NCBI GenBank assembly: GCA_947496705.1
Contig: CANMDW010000002.1
Location: 620,001-684,000 of the forward strand
DNA length: 64,000 bases
Direction of reading: 5' to 3'
Source: an uncultured Aquimarina sp.
GTDB taxonomy: Bacteria; Bacteroidota; Bacteroidia; Flavobacteriales; Flavobacteriaceae
Shown piece after piece: positions 44,406-52,018 of this stretch (the stretch's first letter is position 1; each line of letters starts with the position of its first letter). The notes beneath the pieces are model-generated. The model saw only the letters and a list, made by a program, of their open reading frames with translations, was not told the DNA's origin and did not search any database. A program made the translations under genes and the position numbers.

Positions 44406-44777
44406 TTATTTAACTTTATATGTCTCAATGGCTGCAATTAATCCCTGTAAAATTTTATTTTCTGATTCGGCCGATTCTGGCTCAATGGTACGACTAGTAT
44501 CTAATTGCCCTTTATGGATCATGGATTCATTACTTTTTATAACAACAGTTATCATTATAGAAACTTGTTGAAGCAAAGTCTCGGAAATTTTGTTTTGGCT
44601 AGCTACCGATTCTAGAGCTGCTAGTTTAAGTTGATTAAAGTGATCAACAACTGCTGAAGCTGATAGGCTTAACTTGTTTTCTTCATCTTTAAATTTTATA
44701 GCCTTATAATCTATACGGCTCTGGATAGCTATGATTCCATTATCAATAGCCTGAATTAATTGATCTAGTGTATTCAT
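44406..44777 (-). CDS. small helical protein of unknown function
   Basis: A 123-aa soluble protein, predicted almost wholly alpha-helical (L-D-Q-L-I-Q-A-I-D-N-G-I, A-S-A-V-V-D-H-F-N-Q-L-K, L-Q-Q-V-S-I-M-I-T-V-V). No family was recognised and there is no signal peptide. It stands alone between the methyltransferase and the phosphatase lipoprotein. Confidence 0.65.
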   Translation of the reverse strand: MNTLDQLIQAIDNGIIAIQSRIDYKAIKFKDEENKLSLSASAVVDHFNQLKLAALESVASQNKISETLLQQVSIMITVVIKSNESMIHKGQLDTSRTIEPESAESENKILQGLIAAIETYKVK

Positions 44778-45163
44778 AGAGATTTACTTTCAGTCTTTTT
44801 GTTAAAAATAGGGATTATCTGTGATTACAATAAGTGTTTTTGTTTTGGGATCGATTTATTCTAAAACAAAACCCATTAAAAGCCATTGCTTTTTTTCTTA
44901 TGCTGTGTGTTACTGTATTTAGGTATAGAGATTATATTCCGAAAGGCTTTGTGTTTAAGGTAGCATATAGGTTTCCATCCTCCACCAAATCGATCATCAC
45001 TCCAATCTCTAAATACTAGAGTTCTGAATTATTCAATATCTTTAATTCTACTTATCAGGACAAAATATACTAAACTTTGTAAAAAATGAGTTATACAAAT
45101 GATGTAGACTAATCTTGTTTATCACAAAAACAAAATATTTAATTATTTGAAAACCAATTAATT
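44778..45163. other. intergenic region
   Basis: A divergent promoter region. The short plus-strand frame at 44834-45019 has no coding character. No repeat or hairpin stands out. Confidence 0.35.
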
Positions 45164-46945
45164 ATGAAATTAATAACTCTATTAATACTAGCTATAGGAG
45201 CAGTAATCATCTCTTGTGATAACGATCAAACTACAGTTCCCGGCGATACACAGGCACCAACAGTGCCAGCGAACTTAACCATTTCTAATATCGCAAATAC
45301 ATCTGTAGATCTTGGCTGGGATGCCTCTACAGATAATACAGGTGTTGTGGGATATGAGATATATCAAGATGGAGTAAGTATTGGTACATCGACCAATACT
45401 GAGTATACTGCTGTTGATCTTACAGCCAATACCAGCTATAGTTTTACAATACGAGCAAAAGATGCAGCCGGTAATGTATCTGAAAGTAGTAATGCAGCAA
45501 ATGCGACAACGACAAATGTTGTTCAATATACATTAACTACAAATACAACAGGTCAAGGTACTGTGAGCGGTGAAGGAACTTATAACTCAGAAACATCAGT
45601 CACCATTACAGCAACTCCAGCATCAGGCTGGGAGTTTGGAGAATGGACCGGTGATCTATCAGGAAATACGAATCCGTCTTCTATCACGATGGATTCTGAT
45701 AAGACCATAACAGCAACCTTTACAGAAATTTCAGCTCCGGTAATTAGTACATCAACAGAGAAATATCGCCTGACATGGAGGGGTAACACATCTACTACCA
45801 TGGTTATAGGATGGAACCAGGTACGGGGAACAAACCCTGTAGTGCATTATGGTACTACTGACTTTGGAAGTAATGCTGCATCTTATCCATTTAGTAAAGC
45901 TGTAGACAGAACAGTTGCTAGCAAAGGAATGAACAATAACTATGTACGGTTAACAGGGCTTCAGGCCGATACTGCTTACTATTTTGTGATTGAGGATAGT
46001 GAAGGTGTTTCTAAAAGATTTTGGTTTAAAACGGCTCCCGGTGATCCTAATACCCGATTATCTATTGTAGCAGGAGGAGATTCCCGAAACAATCGTACCC
46101 CAAGACAAAATGCCAATAGACTGGTTGCAAAGATCAGACCACATGTCGTACTGTTTGGAGGAGATATGACTAGTTCTTCTTCTAATTCTCAATGGAAAAA
46201 CTGGTTTGAGGACTGGCAATTAACTATCGGTTCTGATGGAAGAATTATTCCTGTAGTAGCTGCAAGAGGTAACCATGAAAGTTCTAATGACATCCGAGAT
46301 CTTTTTGACATCCCTACCGCAGCAGGAGGAGAATACTATGCACTAAGTTTTGGAGGTAATCTAATGAGAACATACACGCTAAACACAGAGGTAACCCCTG
46401 CAGGTACTCAAGGGACCTGGCTTGCAAGTGACTTGGTCGCCAACGCTGCAAATCACACCTGGACCGTAGCTCAATATCACAGGTCGACCAGACCTCATGA
46501 ACCTGGCAAATCAGAACAGAATGATCAGTATGATGCATGGTCAATACCCTTCTATACCCATGCAGTACAATTGGTGATGGAAAGTGATTCTCACGTAGTG
46601 AAACGTACCTGGCCAATCATCCCCTCGACTGCTGCAGGAAGTGATCAAGGGTTTGTAAGAGCAGATACCGATCCCAAAAGAGCTATTTATGTTGGTGAAG
46701 GGTGTTGGGGAGCTCCCTTACGGAATGCTTCTGATACCAAGAACTGGACAAGAGCAGCAGGATCATTCAATCAGTTTAAGTGGTTATGGGTAGATAAAAA
46801 TAAGATAGAACTCAGAACTATTAAAGTAGACAATGCCACTAGTGTTGGACAGGTAAGTGATAGTAATATGTTTATGCTACCTGCCAATATTGATGTATGG
46901 AACCCTGCCGGAAGTAGTATTGTTACTATTGATAATCCACATTAG
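45164..46945 (+). CDS. metallophosphoesterase lipoprotein with FN3 and InlB-like repeat domains
   Basis: A 593-aa predicted lipoprotein (lipobox V-I-I-S-C18). Domains in order: a fibronectin type III domain (about 31-115, with V-D-L-G-W-D-A-S and Y-S-F-T-I-R-A-K-D), a divergent InlB B-repeat-like domain (about 120-190, with G-W-E-F-G-E-W-T-G-D and K-T-I-T-A-T-F-T), a purple-acid-phosphatase-type FN3 domain (about 197-290), and the catalytic domain with G-G-D-S-R, G-G-D-M and G-N-H-E motifs that bind two metals. It is a cell-surface or periplasmic phosphatase, and phosphate scavenging is plausible. A very long hairpin follows. Confidence 0.88.
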   Translation: MKLITLLILAIGAVIISCDNDQTTVPGDTQAPTVPANLTISNIANTSVDLGWDASTDNTGVVGYEIYQDGVSIGTSTNTEYTAVDLTANTSYSFTIRAKDAAGNVSESSNAANATTTNVVQYTLTTNTTGQGTVSGEGTYNSETSVTITATPASGWEFGEWTGDLSGNTNPSSITMDSDKTITATFTEISAPVISTSTEKYRLTWRGNTSTTMVIGWNQVRGTNPVVHYGTTDFGSNAASYPFSKAVDRTVASKGMNNNYVRLTGLQADTAYYFVIEDSEGVSKRFWFKTAPGDPNTRLSIVAGGDSRNNRTPRQNANRLVAKIRPHVVLFGGDMTSSSSNSQWKNWFEDWQLTIGSDGRIIPVVAARGNHESSNDIRDLFDIPTAAGGEYYALSFGGNLMRTYTLNTEVTPAGTQGTWLASDLVANAANHTWTVAQYHRSTRPHEPGKSEQNDQYDAWSIPFYTHAVQLVMESDSHVVKRTWPIIPSTAAGSDQGFVRADTDPKRAIYVGEGCWGAPLRNASDTKNWTRAAGSFNQFKWLWVDKNKIELRTIKVDNATSVGQVSDSNMFMLPANIDVWNPAGSSIVTIDNPH

Positions 46946-47012
46946 CAGATGATAACAGTAGTGTAGAAAGAATATTGGAAATTTTTTCAACAAAGGCATC
47001 ATACAAGTCATA

Positions 47013-47069
47013 GCACACACACCAATATCCAGAAAACCCGATAAGTTTTCTGGATATTGGTGTGTGTGC
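47013..47069. terminator. 25-bp perfect hairpin
   Basis: Perfect inverted repeat of 25 bp per arm (47013-47037 and 47045-47069) with a 7-nt loop. The outer part of the arms is GCACACACACC / GGTGTGTGTGC. It lies about 70 bp after the phosphatase stop codon and lacks a T run. It is much longer than an ordinary terminator. Confidence 0.7.
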
Positions 47070-47213
47070 CTTACTTAATTACAGATATAACAACACCTTA
47101 ATATTTTATATCGATAGTAAGCTTTTTATCTTCTAAAAAGATGAATATTAAGCAAACATTTAAGATTTTGTGCTATATTGAATTGATTTAAACTTTTTTC
47201 AATTTAAAGTCAA

Positions 47214-48263
47214 TTGAAAGTTCTAAAAATATCAAAAGAAACAGAGATTATACTTGGAAGCATCGGAGCTGTTCAAAGTACTTTTATGGCTGTATATTTA
47301 TTCTTTGGAAAAAAGCGCAATACTACAAATTCACTTCTTTCGCTTTTCTTCATACTAATAACAATTAGAATAACAAAATCATTGTTGTGGGTGTATGTAG
47401 ATACGGTTCCTGATTGGTTTTTGAATTTCGGATTTATAGCACATTATGCTACCGGGCCTTGTTTGTTTTTGTATTTCTTACGTTATAGTAAACAAAACCA
47501 ATGGAGCCAACTTCATTATTTGCACTTCATTCCTGCCCTATTGTTATTGCCTTTTCTGTTTACGTTAGATTTAAATAATTTTTGGTATAAAGGAGGATAC
47601 ACTTTTTTATTATACCATCAAATAGCGTATACCATTTTGACTATGGGGTTGCTCATATATTACTGTATAACAAAGAAGCATACTATAGTTATTGATTTAA
47701 GGAACAGAACCTGGTTAATTCTTTTATTACTTGGTACAGCAAGTATACAAGTTGCATATTTTTCTAATTATATATTAGGTTTTACCCCTTACCTGGCCGG
47801 ACCAGTGATTTATGCTGTATTTATATATATAATTGCTTTTTATGGCTTTATGAATCAGGATATTTTTAACAGCAACAGACGTTTAACTAAATATCAGAAT
47901 ATCAACATTCCCGATAAAGACTTTATCACGTATAAAAATAAAATCAAAGAAATAATGAGCGTTGAAAGGCCTTTTTTAAACAGATCTTTCACACTGAACG
48001 AATTATCCAGGCAAATTTCTTTGCCTCCTTATTTAACGTCTCATATCATAAATAAAGGTTTTGGCACAAGTTTTTCTGATTTTGTTAATTACTACCGTAT
48101 TCATGAGGCTAAAATAAAACTAACGTCTCCATCCAACCGTCATATAAAAATTTCCAGTATCGCCTATGATTGTGGATTTCACTCCCTATCTTCATTCAAT
48201 TCTTCATTTAAAAAAGTGGTAGGAATAACCCCTTCTCAATTCAAAAAATCGAATTGTGCTTAG
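47214..48263 (+). CDS. membrane-anchored AraC-family transcriptional regulator
   Basis: A 349-aa protein. About seven hydrophobic segments (residues 10-225) precede a C-terminal AraC-type double helix-turn-helix (L-N-E-L-S-R-Q-I-S-L-P and D-C-G-F-H-S-L-S-S-F-N-S-S-F-K-K). It starts with TTG at 47214; the first internal ATG is at residue 25 and would cut the first membrane segment. Same architecture as 2724 and 32963. It lies upstream of, and in the same direction as, the transporter/reductase pair, 268 bp away, which it may control. Confidence 0.87.
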   Translation: MKVLKISKETEIILGSIGAVQSTFMAVYLFFGKKRNTTNSLLSLFFILITIRITKSLLWVYVDTVPDWFLNFGFIAHYATGPCLFLYFLRYSKQNQWSQLHYLHFIPALLLLPFLFTLDLNNFWYKGGYTFLLYHQIAYTILTMGLLIYYCITKKHTIVIDLRNRTWLILLLLGTASIQVAYFSNYILGFTPYLAGPVIYAVFIYIIAFYGFMNQDIFNSNRRLTKYQNINIPDKDFITYKNKIKEIMSVERPFLNRSFTLNELSRQISLPPYLTSHIINKGFGTSFSDFVNYYRIHEAKIKLTSPSNRHIKISSIAYDCGFHSLSSFNSSFKKVVGITPSQFKKSNCA

Positions 48264-48367
48264 TAATTGATTTATAAATCTGTCAGACGGATTTATAAAT
48301 CAATTCAGGATTAAATTTTCAATACAATATGTTTGAATTTTAAAAACCTATGCATTGAAGTGGTATA

Positions 48368-48433
48368 AACTTTTTTCTGTTAGCGAGAATTTAGGGCTTT
48401 TAATCGATGATAATGTGTTTTTTGAATAGCATA
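48368..48433. repeat. uninterrupted copy of the sequence at 41971-42077
   Basis: Read on the minus strand: TATGCTATTCAAAAAACA, TATCATCGATTAAAAGCCC, TAAATTCTC, then directly GCTAACAGAAAAAAGTT. It lacks the ~45-bp GC-rich insert present in the copy at 41971. Confidence 0.8.
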
Positions 48434-48531
48434 GCCTTAGTTACGGTATGAAAAAAAGACGAAATCAGCGGTTAAAATGGCAAATTCGTAGGTAAGAATA
48501 AAAGTTTAAACCACTTCATAAAGTAATAATA

Positions 48532-49803
48532 ATGATAAGACCCTCTGAGAGAAAACTAGTATTCTGGTCATTTATCTATTTTTTCTGTTTGCTTTCTGGC
48601 TATTTTATTTTAAGGCCACTTCGTGACGAAATGGGGATTATAAATGGCGCCAATAAAATGCAATGGTTGTTCACGGGTACTTTTATAACAATGTTACTCA
48701 TAGTTCCCCTGTTTGGATATATAACAAAAAAATATACTATAAGTAAAATGCTGGTTATCTCGTATGTTTTTTTTATTCTACATATATTGCTGTTTTACTT
48801 CTTATTTAAATCGGCAGGAACATCAAAGTTGCTTGCAATATCATTTTTTATATGGTTGAGTGTTTTTAACCTTTTTGTTGTCTCTTTGTTTTGGAGTTTT
48901 ATGGTAGATGTGTACTCAAGTGAATCTTCAAAGAGAGTTTTTGGTATTATTGCTGCCGGAGGAAGTACAGGAGCTTTGGTTGGCCCTATAATATCCTCGG
49001 TTATGGCAACCAGTTTATCGGTAGAAAACTTACTTTTGGTAGCGGCTGCATTTCTTGTCATAGCTTTAATGGCTATCAAAAAAATTATTGTTATCAAAAG
49101 AAATAAGCCTGATTTTGGGCATACGCAATCATTTGATCCTAAAAACTTATTTGAACATAAATTTTGGTTGGATCTTAAAAAAGGGCTGAGTTCGAAATAC
49201 ATATTAAAAATAATTTTGTTTATAATCTTGTATACTTCTATCTCCACTATTTTGTATTTCGAACAGGCGCATAGTATAGAAAACACTATAAAAAAAAGTA
49301 GTGAAAGGCTTCTGTATTTTTCGAGAATCGATTTAATAACTAATGGAATGACTATTACCGGGCAATTTTTATGTACAAATAGAATCATTAAGAAATATGG
49401 CTTATCCATGGCATTAGCTTCTATTCCTTTTTTAGTAGGATTGGGTTTTATGGTGATTAGTTTTAAACTATCACTAACTTTTATAGCTGTGTTAATTATT
49501 ATCCACAGAGTTGGAAATTTTTCGTTGCTTAGACCATCTCGGGAAATATTATTTACGGTTTGTTCTAAAGAGGAAAAATATAGAGTAAAAAACTTTATTG
49601 ATACTGTTGTATATCGTGGAGGAGATGCGCTAACAGGATGGATTTTTGCAATGTTTCTTTCTTTAGGATTTGGGTTATCGGTTATTGCTATACTTGCAGT
49701 GCCGGTAGCACTTTTATGGTCGTTTACAGGTCACCGATTGGGCAAGGAACAAATGACAAAAGAAAAAAAACTACATCCAAATACAATACATCATGAAAAA
49801 TAG
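48532..49803 (+). CDS. NTP/NDP translocase-like (MFS/AAA) transporter
   Basis: A 423-aa inner-membrane protein with about 11-12 hydrophobic segments. The first segment with G-Y-F-I-L-R-P-L-R-D-E-M-G, and the internal F-W-S-F-M-V-D-V-Y-S and G-A-L-V-G-P segments, are characteristic of the NTP/NDP exchange transporter group related to chloroplast and rickettsial ATP:ADP translocases. In free-living bacteria the substrate is not established. It is co-transcribed with an aldo/keto reductase whose start overlaps its end by 11 bp. Confidence 0.82.
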   Translation: MIRPSERKLVFWSFIYFFCLLSGYFILRPLRDEMGIINGANKMQWLFTGTFITMLLIVPLFGYITKKYTISKMLVISYVFFILHILLFYFLFKSAGTSKLLAISFFIWLSVFNLFVVSLFWSFMVDVYSSESSKRVFGIIAAGGSTGALVGPIISSVMATSLSVENLLLVAAAFLVIALMAIKKIIVIKRNKPDFGHTQSFDPKNLFEHKFWLDLKKGLSSKYILKIILFIILYTSISTILYFEQAHSIENTIKKSSERLLYFSRIDLITNGMTITGQFLCTNRIIKKYGLSMALASIPFLVGLGFMVISFKLSLTFIAVLIIIHRVGNFSLLRPSREILFTVCSKEEKYRVKNFIDTVVYRGGDALTGWIFAMFLSLGFGLSVIAILAVPVALLWSFTGHRLGKEQMTKEKKLHPNTIHHEK

Positions 49804-50725
49804 AGCATATACAAGAAGAGAGATATTGAAGTTATATGGTTTTACCGGATTAGGGCTTATAGCGACTCCATTAGTTGTATCTTTTACAGCTAAAGAAAAT
49901 ATAATGTTAAGAACTATTCCTTCATCCAAAGAAAAATTACCTGTGGTGGGTTTGGGTACCTGGCAGACTTTTGATGTTGGTAATTCTGTGACAAAAAGAG
50001 AAGTCTTAAAAAACGTACTTATAGAAATGAACAAACTAGGCGGAAGTGTCATTGATTCATCCCCCATGTATGGAAGTTCAGAGCAGGTAGTAGGTGATTT
50101 AACTACGAATCTAAATTTTGCAGATGATTTGTTTTATGCTACAAAAGTTTGGACTACCGGGAAAGAGGCAGGAATCAGCCAAATAAAAAATTCTTTTAGA
50201 CGAATGCAGAGACAGCAAATGGATTTAATTCAAATTCATAATTTAACAGATTGGAAAACCCATGTTAAAACACTTAAAGAGTATAAGGAAAAAGGAAAAA
50301 TTAAGTATTGGGGAATTACACATTATGTAGATTCTTCGCATCATCAACTTGAAAGAATAATTAAATCTGAAAAACCAGATTTTGTACAGTTTAACTATTC
50401 TATCGGATCCCGACATGCAGAAAAATCGTTATTTGATACCGCAAAAAATAACAATACCGCCGTCATAATAAATCAACCTTATGAAAGTGGTTCATTATTC
50501 AGACTAGTTAAAGAAAAAACGTTACCCAAATGGGCCAAAGAATATGATATACACAGCTGGGGTCAGTATTTTTTAAAATTCATTTTATCAAATGAATCTG
50601 TTACTTGTGTCATACCTGGCACCTCTAAGCCACACCATATGATTGATAATATGATGGCTGGTTATGGAAGCATGCCCGATGAAAAAGGTAGAAATAAAAT
50701 GTACAATCATTTTAGGGGTTTATGA
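49793..50725 (+). CDS. aldo/keto reductase with Tat-type signal
   Basis: A 310-aa NADPH-dependent oxidoreductase. The N-terminus has a twin-arginine pattern (T-R-R-E-I-L-K, R8/R9) and a hydrophobic stretch to residue 31, so the folded enzyme is probably exported. The AKR catalytic tetrad is complete: D88, Y93 (S-S-P-M-Y-G), K118 (A-T-K-V-W) and H149 (Q-I-H-N). The (beta/alpha)8 barrel has normal length, with the C-terminal C-V-I-P-G-T-S-K cofactor loop. Its start lies inside the last codons of the transporter gene (11-bp overlap), indicating coupled translation. The substrate is unknown. Confidence 0.88.
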   Translation: MKNRAYTRREILKLYGFTGLGLIATPLVVSFTAKENIMLRTIPSSKEKLPVVGLGTWQTFDVGNSVTKREVLKNVLIEMNKLGGSVIDSSPMYGSSEQVVGDLTTNLNFADDLFYATKVWTTGKEAGISQIKNSFRRMQRQQMDLIQIHNLTDWKTHVKTLKEYKEKGKIKYWGITHYVDSSHHQLERIIKSEKPDFVQFNYSIGSRHAEKSLFDTAKNNNTAVIINQPYESGSLFRLVKEKTLPKWAKEYDIHSWGQYFLKFILSNESVTCVIPGTSKPHHMIDNMMAGYGSMPDEKGRNKMYNHFRGL

Positions 50726-50802
50726 TGAACCGAAAATAAAAAAGTTCTTGAAACCGACCCTGCATGGATCGACATACAGGCCTCGAAGAATTCTTTAGAT
50801 TA

Positions 50803-51468
50803 TTAAAAAATTCCCATAGCACCCATTTGAACATCTACCTGCCGTTCTATCTCATAATTACTGGAAAAAGCACTCATAGCGTTACCAAATGTGAAACCAC
50901 TTGTAAAAATATTCTGATAAACCTGATTAAATAATTGATTCACAATATCATTATTAACCAATTGATTTCTCATTGTATTATTAATAGTGGCATGAACTTG
51001 TTGTTGTAATACAGAAACAACAGTTTCTCCCAGTATAACGCCTATAAATGTATTTAATGATGTAAAATTTACTTCAAGCAATGGTCTGCCACTCATCTTC
51101 TCACAATGATCTGATAACGTTTGCAGTAAATACATAGATGCATAGGCATCATCGGTGATTCCAATCAATCCCAGGTTATCGGGTATATTGTCTTGTTCGA
51201 GCCTCCAGTAGTAAATTAATTCATTGATCATTTGGTTCATTTCATATTCAATACCAAATTGGCCCGAAGTATGTAAGCCTTTTTCAATATAATGTGGTAC
51301 CTGATTAATATAATTAATTACAAGATCTATAACCCCTTTGGTTCCTTCTAAAGTGAAATTTTTCCCGGTTTGTTTTCCCATTTCAATAAGACGTTTTGCC
51401 AAATCGTTAGTGGCTCTTTCGTGTGCTATACCCGTCTCAATCATTTTCCTTATTAATGTGATTCCCAT
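50803..51468 (-). CDS. unknown protein with DUF1232/YkvA-like segment (CHAT operon)
   Basis: A 221-aa helical protein, third gene of the CHAT operon, starting 16 bp after the previous stop. Residues ~91-120 (R-L-E-Q-D-N-I-P-D-N-L-G-L-I-G, then T-D-D-A-Y) resemble the membrane-associated DUF1232/YkvA motif P-D...P...G-x-x-D-D. There is no signal peptide. The C-terminal third is rich in Asn/Gln and Phe with amphipathic helices. I could not assign a function. Being coupled to a CHAT protease, it could be a substrate, an effector or a membrane-targeted subunit. Confidence 0.6.
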   Translation of the reverse strand: MGITLIRKMIETGIAHERATNDLAKRLIEMGKQTGKNFTLEGTKGVIDLVINYINQVPHYIEKGLHTSGQFGIEYEMNQMINELIYYWRLEQDNIPDNLGLIGITDDAYASMYLLQTLSDHCEKMSGRPLLEVNFTSLNTFIGVILGETVVSVLQQQVHATINNTMRNQLVNNDIVNQLFNQVYQNIFTSGFTFGNAMSAFSSNYEIERQVDVQMGAMGIF

Positions 51469-51484
51469 ATCTTTAGTATTTACA

Positions 51485-51997
51485 TTACGTTTTATGCTCC
51501 ATGAAAATTTTTTTGATTGAATCTGGTATGATACTTACCAAAGTTTTAACCAGCTCAACCGTATCTTTACTACCCTCGGGATTATAGGAAATACTTGTTT
51601 TCCCATTCACACGTTCAATTTTCAATGAAGAAGCTACAATGGTGCTTACCAATACACCACCAATGGCCAGGATAGTTCCTGCAGCCATGGTACTTATCTG
51701 ATTTGATTCCATATACTCCTCAAGGACCACTGCTAATTCTGGATCCTGAGACCATTGTTCCATTTGAGCTCTAACCATAGGTATTACCTCTGGTGGATGT
51801 ACAACAGAACCCAGTTTTTGCGGATTTGTATGTTTTATAAATGCCAGGGTTTGATCAGAGCTCAGAGCTTCGGGTGGGTTTCTTATCACCTCCAATAAAT
51901 CAACTCCGGTAAGGTGTATTAAATATCCCGAGAAACCCTGATATAATGATAATACATCATTATCACTAAGCTGTTTGATTTTTTCTAGTGTTGTCAT
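51485..51997 (-). CDS. unknown single-membrane-segment protein (CHAT operon)
   Basis: A 170-aa protein, second gene of the CHAT operon, 21 bp after the protease gene. Residues 1-100 are helical and polar (L-S-D-N-D-V-L-S-L-Y-Q-G-F, P-E-L-A-V-V-L-E-E-Y). One transmembrane segment follows at 102-124 (A-A-G-T-I-L-A-I-G-G-V-L-V-S-T-I-V), then a short basic tail. With no signal peptide it would be inserted with the N-terminal part inside the cell. The family was not recognised. A membrane protein directly behind a caspase-like protease is a plausible effector. Confidence 0.6.
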   Translation of the reverse strand: MTTLEKIKQLSDNDVLSLYQGFSGYLIHLTGVDLLEVIRNPPEALSSDQTLAFIKHTNPQKLGSVVHPPEVIPMVRAQMEQWSQDPELAVVLEEYMESNQISTMAAGTILAIGGVLVSTIVASSLKIERVNGKTSISYNPEGSKDTVELVKTLVSIIPDSIKKIFMEHKT

Positions 51998-52018
51998 TAT
52001 TCTTATTTTAAATTATTT

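Noticed and set aside
44834..45019. 61-aa plus-strand open frame in an intergenic gap
   Set aside because: No start context, mixed hydrophobic and random composition, no relation to neighbours.
48795..49409. 204-aa minus-strand open frame
   Set aside because: Antisense to the NTP/NDP-translocase-like gene; its hydrophobic look mirrors the membrane segments of the real protein.
50803..51468. bacterial gasdermin downstream of the CHAT protease
   Set aside because: The length is near but the sequence shows helical segments and a DUF1232-like motif rather than the beta-rich gasdermin pattern; it is left as unknown.
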